Shown: positions 56,408 through 64,000 of the stretch, in pieces
Numbering within the stretch: position 1 is the stretch's first letter
Layout: each line of letters starts with the position of its first letter
From: Parietaria judaica
Taxonomy: Eukaryota > Streptophyta > Magnoliopsida > Rosales > Urticaceae
DNA length: 64,000 nt
Assembly (NCBI GenBank): GCA_954871525.1
Contig: OX940867.1
Location: 12,625,343-12,689,342, forward strand
Direction of reading: 5' to 3'
The notes under the pieces: model-generated
Database searches by the model: none
What the model was told of the DNA's origin: nothing
Seen by the model: only the letters and a program-made list of their open reading frames with translations
Made by a program: the position numbers and the translations under genes

Positions 56408-56527
56408 AGGGGTGCAACACTAGGACTTCCAAGGAGGTCACCCATCCTAGTACTACCCTCGCCCAAGCACGCTTAACTTCGGAGTTCTGATGGGATCCGG
56501 TGCATTAGTGCTGGTATGATCGCACCC
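56408..56527 (-). rRNA. 5S rRNA: 5S rRNA gene, copy 167
   Basis: Type (d), last of the 4-unit repeat. Type-2 box. Confidence 0.9.
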
Positions 56528-56746
56528 GTCAACATGTGCGGCGAAATGATATTTGTGTACACTCTTCCGCCGATTTTGTGGTAAAACTACCCTTTCTTTT
56601 CACGCCAAAGAAAACGGCGCACTACAGAAGTAAAACATAAATTACTTTCACGTAAATTCTAATCTTATTTTATTTTCTAAACAAAAAATAACCCTAAGAA
56701 CTTTAAATTTGGTACGGGCGTAAAAATAAAATCCGGGCAAAAAAGG

Positions 56747-56866
56747 AGGGGTGCAACACGAGGACTTCCCAGGAGGTCACCCATACTAGTACTACTCTCG
56801 CCAAAGCACGCTTAACTTCGGAGTTCTGATGGGATCCGGTGCATTAGTGCTGGTATGATCGCACCC
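56747..56866 (-). rRNA. 5S rRNA: 5S rRNA gene, copy 168
   Basis: Has G82U and G64U, touching both the C and A boxes. Type-2 box with a GTGTGCACTC flank on the plus strand. Confidence 0.9.
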
Positions 56867-57085
56867 GTCAACATGTGCGGCGAAATGATATTTGTGTGCA
56901 CTCTTCCGCCGATTTTGTGGTAAAACTACCCTTTCTTTTCACGCCAAAGAAAACAGCGCACTACAGAAGTAAAAAATATATTACTTTCACGTATATTCTA
57001 ATCTTATTTGATTTTCTAAACAAAAAATAACCGTAAGAACTTTAAATTTGGTACGGGCGTAAAAATAAAATCCGGGCAAAAAAGG

Positions 57086-57205
57086 AGGAGTGCAACACGA
57101 GGACATCCCAGGAGGTCACCCATCCTAGTACTACTCTCGCCCAAGCACGCTTAACTTCGGAGTTCTGATGGGATCCGGTGCATTAGTGCTGGTATGATCG
57201 CACCC
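57086..57205 (-). rRNA. 5S rRNA: 5S rRNA gene, copy 169
   Basis: Has C117U (leaving a G-U pair in helix I) and A101U. Type-2 box. Confidence 0.91.
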
Positions 57206-57423
57206 GTCAACATGTGCGGCGAAATGATATTTGTGTACACTCTTCCGCCGATTTTGTGGTAAAACTACCCTTTCTTTTAACGCCAAAGAAAACGGCGCAC
57301 TACAGAAGTAAAAAATAAATTACTTTCACGTAAATTCTAATCTTATTTTAATTTCTAAACAAAAAATAACCGTAAGAACTTTAAATTTGGTACGGGCGTA
57401 AAAATAAAATACGGGCAAAAAGG

Positions 57424-57543
57424 AGGGGTGCAACACGAGGACTACCAAGGAGGTCACCCATCCAAGTACTACCCTCGCCCAAGCACGCTTAACTTCGGAG
57501 TTCTGATGGGATCCGGTGCATTAGTGCTGGTACGATCGCACCC
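57424..57543 (-). rRNA. 5S rRNA: 5S rRNA gene, copy 170
   Basis: Has A100U, G97U, A80U, A71G and A11G. T5 terminator; type-2 box. One of the most altered copies. Confidence 0.87.
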
Positions 57544-57762
57544 GTCAACATGTGCGGCGAAATGATATTTGTGTACACTCTTCCGCCGATTTTGTGGTAA
57601 AACTACCCTTTCTTTTCACGCCAAAGAAAACGGCGCACTACAGAAGTAAAACAAAAATTACTTTCACGTAAATTCTAATCTTATTTTATTTTCTAAACAA
57701 AAAATAACCCTAAGAACTTTAAATTTGGTACGGGCGTAAAAATAAAATCCGGGCAAAAAAGG

Positions 57763-57882
57763 AGGGGTGCAACACGAGGAATTCCCAGGAGGTCACCCAT
57801 CCTAGTACTACTCTCGCCCAAGCACGCTTAACTTCGGAGTTCTGATGGGATCCGGTGCATTAGTGCTGGTATGATCGCACCC
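57763..57882 (-). rRNA. 5S rRNA: 5S rRNA gene, copy 171
   Basis: Has G102U without the C117G that accompanies it in copies 11, 118 and 129. Type-1 box. Confidence 0.94.
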
Positions 57883-58101
57883 GTCAACATGTGCGGCGAA
57901 ATAATATTTGTGTACGCTCTTCCGCCGATTTTGTGGTAAAACTACCCTTTCTTTTCACGCCAAAGAAAACGGCGCACTACAGAAGTAAAAAATAAACTAT
58001 TTTCACGTAAATTCTAATCATATTTTATTTTCTAAACAAAAAATAACCGTAAGAACTTTAAATTTGGTACGGGCGTAAAAATAAAATCCGGGCAAAAAAG
58101 G

Positions 58102-58221
58102 AGGGGTGCAACACGAGGACTTCCCAGGAGGTCACCCATCCTAAAACTACTCTCGCCCAAGCACGCTTAACTTCGGAGTTCTGATGGGATCCGGTGCATT
58201 AGTGCTGGTATGATCGCACCC
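58102..58221 (-). rRNA. 5S rRNA: 5S rRNA gene, copy 172, internal T4
   Basis: Has C78U and A77U; the last T4 copy in the window. Type-1 box. Confidence 0.88.
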
Positions 58222-58440
58222 GTCAACATGTGCGGCGAAATAATATTTGTGTACGCTCTTCCGCCGATTTTGTGGTAAAACTACCCTTTCTTTTCACGCC
58301 ACAGAAAACGGCGCACTACAGAAGTAAAAAATAAATTACTTTCACGTAAATTCTAATCTTATTTTATTTTCTAAACAAAAAATAACCGTAAGAACTTTAA
58401 ATTTGGTACGGGCGTAAAAATAAAATCCGGGCAAAAAAGG

Positions 58441-58560
58441 AAGGGTGCAACACGAGGACTTCCCAGGAGGTCACCCATCCTAGTACTACTCTCGCCCAAG
58501 CACGCTTAACTTCGGAGTTCTGATGGGATCCGGCGCATTAGTGCTGGTATGATCGCACCC
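58441..58560 (-). rRNA. 5S rRNA: 5S rRNA gene, copy 173
   Basis: Has C119U and A27G. Type-2m box. First gene of the sixth four-gene module. Confidence 0.95.
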
Positions 58561-58779
58561 GTCAACAAGTGCGGCGAAATGATATTTGTGTACGCTCTTC
58601 CGCCGATTTTGTGGTAAAACTACCCTTTCTTTTCACGCCAAAGAAAACGGCGCACTACAGAAGTAAAAAATAAATTACTTTCACGTAAATTCTAATCTTA
58701 TTTTATTTTCTAAACAAAAAATAACCGTAAGAACTTTAAATTTGGTACGGGCGTAAAAATAAAATCCGGGCAAAAAAGG

Positions 58780-58899
58780 AGGGGTGCAACACGAGGACTT
58801 CCCAGGAGGTCACCCATCCTAGTACTACTCTCGCCCAAGCACGCTTAACTTCGGAGTTCTGATGGGATCCGGTGCATTAGTGCTGGTACGATCGCACCC
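58780..58899 (-). rRNA. 5S rRNA: 5S rRNA gene, copy 174
   Basis: Has A11G only. Type-2 box. Confidence 0.95.
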
Positions 58900-59118
58900 G
58901 TCAACATGTGCGGCGAAATGATATTTGTGTACACTCTTCCGCCGATTTTGTGGTAAAACTACCCTTTCTTTTCACGCCAAAGAAAACGGCGCACTACAGA
59001 AGTAAAAAATAAATTACTTTCACGTAAATTCTAATCTTATTTTATTTTCTAAACAAAAAATAACCGTACGAACTTTAAATTTGGTACGGGCGTAAAAATA
59101 AAATCCGGGCAAAAAAGG

Positions 59119-59238
59119 AGGGGTGCAACACGAGGACTTCCCAGGAGGTCACCCATCCTAGTACTACTCTCGCCCAAGCACGCTTAACATCGGAGTTCTG
59201 ATGGGATCCGGTGCATTAGTGCTGGTATGATCGCACCC
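59119..59238 (-). rRNA. 5S rRNA: 5S rRNA gene, copy 175
   Basis: Has A50U only. Type-2 box. Confidence 0.95.
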
Positions 59239-59457
59239 GTCAACATGTGCGGCGAAATGATATTTGTGTACACTCTTCCGCCGATTTTGTGGTAAAACTA
59301 CCCTTTCTTTTCACGCCAAAGAAAACGGCGCACTACAGAAGTAAAAAATAAATTACTTTCACGTAAATTCTATTCTTATTTTAATTTCTAAACAAAAAAT
59401 AACCGTAAGAACTTTAAATTTGGTACGGGCGTAAAAATAAAATCCGGGCAAAAAATG

Positions 59458-59577
59458 AAGTGTGCAACACGAGGACTTTCCAGGAGGTCACCCATCGTAG
59501 TACTACTCTCGCCCAAGCACGCTTAACTTCGGAGTTCTGATGGGATCCGGTGCATTAGTGCTGGTATGATCGCACCC
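59458..59577 (-). rRNA. 5S rRNA: 5S rRNA gene, copy 176
   Basis: Has C119U, C117A, G99A and G81C. Type-2 box. Confidence 0.9.
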
Positions 59578-59796
59578 GTCAACATGTGCGGCGAAATGAT
59601 ATTTGTGTACACTCTTCCGCCGATTTTGTGGTAAAACTACCATTTCTTTTCACGCCAAAGAAAACGGCGCACTACAGAAGTAAAAAATAAATTACTTTCA
59701 CGTAAATTCTAATCTTATTTTATTTTCTAAACAAAAAATAACCGTACGAACTTTAAATTTGGTACGGGCGTAAAAATAAAATCTGGGCAAAAAAGG

Positions 59797-59916
59797 AGGG
59801 GTGCAACACGAGGACTTTCCAGGAGGTCACCCATCGTAGTACTACTCTCGCCCAAGCACGCTTAACTTCAGAGTTCTGATGGGATCCGGTGCATTAGTGC
59901 TGGTATGATCGCACCC
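59797..59916 (-). rRNA. 5S rRNA: 5S rRNA gene, copy 177
   Basis: Type (a): G99A, G81C, C47U. Type-2 box. The downstream flank has CTGGGC. Confidence 0.91.
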
Positions 59917-60135
59917 GTCAACATGTGCGGCGAAATGATATTTGTGTACACTCTTCCGCCGATTTTGTGGTAAAACTACCCTTTCTTTTCACGCCAAAGA
60001 AAACAGCGCACTACAAATGTAAAAAATAAATTACTTTCACGTAAATTCTAATCTTATTTTATTTTCTAAACAAAAAATAACCCTAAGAACTTTAAATTTG
60101 GTACGGACGTAAAAATAAAATCCGGGCAAAAAATG

Positions 60136-60255
60136 AAATGTGCAACACGAAGACTTCCCAGGAGGTCACCCATCTTAGTACTACTCTCGCCCAAGCACGC
60201 TTAACTTCGGAGTTCTGATGGGATCCGGTGCATTAGTGCTGGTATGATCGCACCT
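60136..60255 (-). rRNA. 5S rRNA: 5S rRNA gene, copy 178
   Basis: Type (c) with private C105U: C119U, C118U, C117A, G81A, G1A. It follows (a) directly, so the (b) unit is missing here. Type-2 box. Confidence 0.87.
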
Positions 60256-60474
60256 GTCAACATGTGCGGCGAAATGATATTTGTGTACACTCTTCCGCCG
60301 ATTTTGTGGTAAAACTACCCTTTCTTTTCACGCCAAAGAAAACGGCGCACTACAGAAGTAAAAAATAAATTACTTTCACGTAAATTCTAATCTTATTTTA
60401 TTTTCTAAACAAAAAATAACCCTAAGAACTTTAAATTTGGTACGGGCGTAAAAATAAAATCCGGGCAAAAAAGG

Positions 60475-60594
60475 AGGGGTGCAACACGAGGACTTCCCAG
60501 GAGGTCACCCATACTAGTACTACTCTCGCCAAAGCACGCTTAACTTCGGAGTTCTGATGGGATCCGGTGCATTAGTGCTGGTATGATCGCACCC
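60475..60594 (-). rRNA. 5S rRNA: 5S rRNA gene, copy 179
   Basis: Has G82U and G64U, as in copy 168. Type-2 box with the GTGTGCACTC flank. Confidence 0.9.
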
Positions 60595-60813
60595 GTCAAC
60601 ATGTGCGGCGAAATGATATTTGTGTGCACTCTTCCGCCGATTTTGTGGTAAAACTACCCTTTCTTTTCACGCCAAAGAAAACAGCGCACTACAGAAGTAA
60701 AAAATATATTACTTTCACGTATATTCTAATCTTATTTTATTTTCTAAACAAAAAATAACCGTAGGAACTTTAAATTTGGTACGGGCGTAAAAATAAAATC
60801 CGGGCAAAAAAGG

Positions 60814-60933
60814 AGGAGTGCAACACGAGGACATCCCAGGAGGTCACCCATCCTAGTACTACTCTCGCCCAAGCACGCTTAACTTCGGAGTTCTGATGGG
60901 ATCCGGTGCATTAGTGCTGGTATGATCGCACCC
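60814..60933 (-). rRNA. 5S rRNA: 5S rRNA gene, copy 180
   Basis: Has C117U and A101U, as in copy 169. Type-2 box. Confidence 0.91.
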
Positions 60934-61151
60934 GTCAACATGTGCGGCGAAATGATATTTGTGTACACTCTTCCGCCGATTTTGTGGTAAAACTACCCTT
61001 TCTTTTAACTCCAAAGAAAACGGCGCACTACAGAAGTAAAAAATAAATTACTTTCACGTAAATTCTAATCTTATTTTAATTTCTAAACAAAAAATAACCG
61101 TAAGAACTTTAAATTTGGTACGGGCGTAAAAATAAAATACGGGCAAAAAGG

Positions 61152-61271
61152 AGGGGTGCAACACGAGGACTACCAAGGAGGTCACCCATCCAAGTACTAC
61201 CCTCGCCCAAGCACGCTTAACTTCGGAGTTCTGATGGGATCCGGTGCATTAGTGCTGGTACGATCGCACCC
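61152..61271 (-). rRNA. 5S rRNA: 5S rRNA gene, copy 181
   Basis: Has A100U, G97U, A80U, A71G and A11G, as in copy 170. T5 terminator. The upstream box is type 2 with a private A to C at -20. Confidence 0.87.
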
Positions 61272-61490
61272 GTCAACATGTGCGGCGAAAGGATATTTGT
61301 GTACACTCTTCCGCCGATTTTGTGGTAAAACTACCCTTTCTTTTCACGCCAAAGAAAACGGCGCACTACAGAAGTAAAACAAAAATTACTTTCACGTAAA
61401 TTCTAATCTTATTTTATTTTCTAAACAAAAAATAACCCTAAGAACTTTAAATTTGGTACGGGCGTAAAAATAAAATCCGGGCAAAAAAGA

Positions 61491-61610
61491 AGGGGTGCAA
61501 CAAGAGGACTTCCCAGGAGGTCACCCATCCTAGTACTACTCTCGCCCAAGCACGCTTAACTTCGGAGTTCTGATGGGATCCGGTGCATTAGTGCTGGTAT
61601 GATCGCACCC
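61491..61610 (-). rRNA. 5S rRNA: 5S rRNA gene, copy 182
   Basis: Has G108U. A private substitution lies in the two bases between the gene and its terminator. Type-2 box. Confidence 0.93.
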
Positions 61611-61829
61611 GTCAACATGTGCGGCGAAATGATATTTGTGTACACTCTTCCGCCGATTTTGTGGTAAAACTACCCTTTCTTGTCACGCCAAAGAAAATGG
61701 CGCACTACAGAAGTAAAACATAAATTACTTTCACGTAAAATCTAATCTTATTTTATATTCTAAACAAAAAATAACCGTAAGAACTTTAAATTTGGTACGG
61801 GCGTAAAAATAAAATCCGGGCAAAAAATG

Positions 61830-61949
61830 AAGTGTGCAACACGAGGACTTTCCAGGAGGTCACCCATCGTAGTACTACTCTCGCCCAAGCACGCTTAACT
61901 TCGGAGTTCTTATGGGATCCGGTGCATTAGTGCTGGTATGATCGCACCC
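61830..61949 (-). rRNA. 5S rRNA: 5S rRNA gene, copy 183
   Basis: Has C119U, C117A, G99A, G81C and private C39A. Type-2 box. Confidence 0.89.
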
Positions 61950-62168
61950 GTCAACATGTGCGGCGAAATGATATTTGTGTACACTCTTCCGTAGATTTTG
62001 TGGTAAAACTACCATTTCTTTTCACGCCAAAGAAAACGGCGCACTACAGAAGTAAAAAATAAATTACTTTCACGTAAATTCTAATCTTATTTTATTTTCT
62101 AAACAAAAAATAACCGTACGAACTTTAAATTTGGTACGGGCGTAAAAATAAAATCCGGGCAAAAAAGG

Positions 62169-62288
62169 AGGGGTGCAACACGAGGACTTCCCAGGAGGTC
62201 ACCCATCCTAGTACTACTCTCGCCCAAGCACGCTTAACATCGGAGTTCTGATGGGATCCAGTGCATTAGTGTTGGTATGATCGCACCC
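62169..62288 (-). rRNA. 5S rRNA: 5S rRNA gene, copy 184
   Basis: Has A50U, C29U and G17A. Type-2 box. Confidence 0.91.
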
Positions 62289-62507
62289 GTCAACATGTGC
62301 GGCGAAATGATATTTGTGTACACTCTTCCGCCGATTTTGTGGTAAAACTACCCTTTCTTTTCACGCCAAAGAAAACGGTGCACTACAGAAGTAAAAAATA
62401 AATTACTTTCACGTAAATTCTATTCTTATTTTAATTTCTAAACAAAAAATAACCGTAAGAACTTTAAATTTGGTACGGGCGTAAAAATAAAATCCGGGCA
62501 AAAAATG

Positions 62508-62627
62508 AAGTGTGCAACACGAGGACTTTCCAGGAGGTCACCCATCGTAGTACTACTCTCGCCCAAGCACGCTTAACTTCGGAGTTCTGATGGGATCCGG
62601 TGCATTAGTGCTGGTATGATCGCACCC
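62508..62627 (-). rRNA. 5S rRNA: 5S rRNA gene, copy 185
   Basis: Has C119U, C117A, G99A and G81C. Type-2 box. Copies 185-188 alternate two subtypes. Confidence 0.9.
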
Positions 62628-62846
62628 GTCAACATGTGCGGCGAAATGATATTTGTGTACACTCTTCCGCCGATTTTGTGGTAAAACTACCATTTCTTTT
62701 CACGCCAAAGTAAACGGCGCACTACAGAAGTAAAAAATAAATTACTTTCACGTAAATTCTAATCTTATTTTATTTTCTAAACAAAAAATAACCGTACGAA
62801 CTTTAAATTTGGTACGGGCGTAAAAATACAATCCGGGAAAAAAAGG

Positions 62847-62966
62847 AGGGGTGCAACACGAGGACTTTCCAGGAGGTCACCCATCGTAGTACTACTCTCG
62901 CCCAAGCACGCTTAACTTCGGAGTTCTGATGGGATCCGGTGCATTAGTGCTGGTATGATCGCACCC
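62847..62966 (-). rRNA. 5S rRNA: 5S rRNA gene, copy 186
   Basis: Has G99A and G81C. The terminator run is T7 because the flanking GC is changed. Type-2 box. Confidence 0.92.
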
Positions 62967-63185
62967 GTCAACATGTGCGGCGAAATGATATTTGTGTACA
63001 CTCTTCCGCCGATTTTGTGGTAAAACTACCCTTTCTTTTCACGCCAAAGAAAACGGCGCACTACAGAAGTAAAAAATAAATTACTTTCACGTAAATTCTA
63101 TTCTTATTTTAATTTCTAAACAAAAAATAACCGTAAGAACTTTAAATTTGGTACGGGCGTAAAAATAAAATCCGGGCAAAAAATG

Positions 63186-63305
63186 AAGTGTGCAACACGA
63201 GGACTTTCCAGGAGGTCACCCATCGTAGTACTACTCTCGCCCAAGCACGCTTAACTTCGGAGTTTTGATGGGATCCGGTGCATTAGTGCTGGTATGATCG
63301 CACCC
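63186..63305 (-). rRNA. 5S rRNA: 5S rRNA gene, copy 187
   Basis: Has C119U, C117A, G99A, G81C and G41A. Type-2 box. Confidence 0.89.
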
Positions 63306-63524
63306 GTCAACATGTGCGGCGAAATGATATTTGTGTACACTCTTCCGCCGATTTTGTGGTAAAACTACCATTTCTTTTCACGCCAAAGAAAACGGCGCAC
63401 TACAGAAGTAAAAAATAAATTACTTTCACGTAAATTCAAATCTTATTTTATTTTCTAAACAAAAAATAACCGTACGAACTTTAAATTTGGTACGGGCGTA
63501 AAAATAAAATCCGGGCAAAAAAGG

Positions 63525-63644
63525 AGGGGTGCAACACGAGGACTTTCCAGGAGGTCACCCATCGTAGTACTACTCTCGCCCAAGCACGCTTAACTTCGGA
63601 GTTCTGATGGGATCCGGTGCATTAGTGCTGGTATGATCGCACCC
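63525..63644 (-). rRNA. 5S rRNA: 5S rRNA gene, copy 188
   Basis: Has G99A and G81C. Type-2 box. The spacer further upstream has private changes near 63701. Confidence 0.92.
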
Positions 63645-63863
63645 GTCAACATGTGCGGCGAAATGATATTTGTGTACACTCTTCCGCCGATTTTGTGGTA
63701 GACCTACCCTTTCTTTTCACACCAAAGAAAACGGCCCACTACAGAAGTAAAAAATAAATTACTTTCACGTAAATTCTAATCTTATTTTATTTTCTAAACA
63801 AAAAATAACCGTACGAACTTTAAATTTGGTACGGGCGTAAAAATAAAATCCGGGCAAAAAAGG

Positions 63864-63983
63864 AGGGGTGCAACACGAGGACTTTCCAGGAGGTTACCCA
63901 TCGTAGTACTACTCTCGCCCAAGCACGCTTAACTTCGGAGTTCTGATGGGATCCGGTGCATTAGTGCTGGTATGATCGCACCC
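63864..63983 (-). rRNA. 5S rRNA: 5S rRNA gene, copy 189
   Basis: Has G99A, G89A and G81C. The upstream box is outside the window. Last complete gene. Confidence 0.91.
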
Positions 63984-64000
63984 GTCAACATGTGCGGCGA
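63984..64000 (-). repeat. Partial upstream region of copy 189
   Basis: The window ends 17 bp upstream of copy 189. The C at -1 and the GC at -12 are present; the AT-rich box lies beyond the end, so its type is unknown and the array continues. Confidence 0.95.

Larger units (their letters stand above)
52679..56527 (-). repeat. 4-unit higher-order repeat, copies 156-167
   Basis: Three further periods of the (a)(b)(c)(d) order seen in copies 135-151, with the same 1,356 bp period. Copy 160 lacks the C47U change usual for (a). Confidence 0.92.
56747..61271 (-). repeat. Duplicated triplet, copies 168-170 and 179-181
   Basis: The rare trio G82U/G64U, C117U/A101U, and A100U/G97U/A80U/A71G/A11G occurs twice, 3,728 bp (11 units) apart. 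Both versions share the GTGTGCACTC upstream word, a TATATTAC spacer word and a T5 terminator on the third unit. Confidence 0.88.
1..64000 (-). repeat. Tandem 5S rDNA array, 189 genes, 339 bp unit
   Basis: The window is a continuous head-to-tail array of 5S rRNA units on the minus strand. Gene-to-gene spacing is 339 bp in most places and ranges from 337 to 340 because of small A-run indels. The 120 nt RNA starts GGGTGCGATCATACCAGCAC and ends GTTGCACCCCT, as in land-plant 5S rRNA. It is transcribed by RNA polymerase III in the nucleoplasm and joins the large ribosomal subunit. In the entries below, a change such as G60U gives the RNA base, its position from the 5' end and the new base. 'Consensus' means no change seen over 120 nt. 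'Type 1' and 'type 2' name the upstream box AAATATTATT or AAATATCATT at -27 to -18; 'type 2m' is type 2 with T at -8. No inversion, transposon or unique DNA interrupts the array. Confidence 0.98.

Noticed and set aside
61156..61377. A 73-codon open frame on the plus strand
   Set aside because: It lies antisense across copy 181 and its upstream spacer and depends on private substitutions. No coding evidence.
1..64000. CRISPR-like array of regular repeats
   Set aside because: Repeat (120 bp) and spacer (219 bp) are both conserved between units, and the repeat is a plant 5S rRNA gene. There are no unique spacers.
1..64000. A 5S-derived SINE (SINE3-like) or Cassandra retrotransposon carrying 5S sequence
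   Set aside because: Full-length 120 nt genes with promoter and terminator occur at a fixed spacing with no LTR, primer-binding site, A tail or target duplications.
1..64000. Linked 35S rDNA, tRNA, snRNA or histone genes in the spacer
   Set aside because: Spacers are 217-220 bp and alike throughout. I saw no second gene in them.
1..64000. Assembly artefact made by repeating one read
   Set aside because: Blocks differ by private substitutions and small indels, and subtype order is nested and irregular rather than a simple copy. Misassembly of copy number still cannot be excluded without reads.

Overview
The whole 64 kb is one uninterrupted, head-to-tail array of nuclear 5S ribosomal RNA genes. 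I count 189 complete genes, all on the minus strand, at a mean spacing of 339 bp (120 bp gene plus about 219 bp AT-rich spacer). The window opens and closes inside the array, so both array ends lie outside it. I found no protein gene, tRNA, transposon, inverted copy or unique sequence. The gene is a land-plant 5S rRNA, most likely from a flowering plant: it begins GGGTGCGATCATACCAGCAC, ends GTTGCACCCCT, carries the usual plant BamHI site, and has the plant upstream layout (C at -1, GC at -12, AT-rich box near -25). I cannot name the species from the spacer.

Each unit, read 5' to 3' on the minus strand, holds an AT-rich upstream box at -27 to -18, GC at -12/-11, C at -1, the 120 nt gene with its internal promoter (A box about 50-64, IE about 67-72, C box about 80-97), two C residues, a T6 RNA polymerase III terminator, then spacer. 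Two upstream-box types recur. Type 1 (AAATATTATT) usually goes with GAGCGTAC further upstream. Type 2 (AAATATCATT) usually goes with GAGTGTAC. A 'type 2m' box has T at -8 and keeps GAGCGTAC. Gene changes below are written on the RNA strand, numbered 1-120 from the 5' end.

Units carry diagnostic variants that recur in a fixed order, so the array has higher-order repeats. Copies 7-21 (2.2-7.0 kb) and 53-64 (17.8-21.6 kb) repeat every 3 units. Copies 68-112 (22.8-38.1 kb) are three 15-unit blocks of exactly 5,085 bp. Copies 115-123 and 126-134 (38.8-45.3 kb) are an 11-unit, 3,729 bp duplication. Copies 135-151 and 156-167 (45.6-56.5 kb) repeat every 4 units, 1,356 bp. A four-gene module recurs at six places. 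This is what repeated unequal exchange or gene conversion over blocks of 3 to 21 units would leave.

By my reading only 21 copies match the array consensus over all 120 nt, and 19 of them lie in copies 1-125. Sixteen copies carry a double change that puts TTTT inside the gene at positions 76-79, a possible premature Pol III terminator. Eight copies carry G1A together with C118U, which restores the first base pair of helix I. Much of the right half may therefore be variant or pseudogene 5S units. All counts and variants were read by eye without alignment software; a few private substitutions may have been missed, mainly in spacers.
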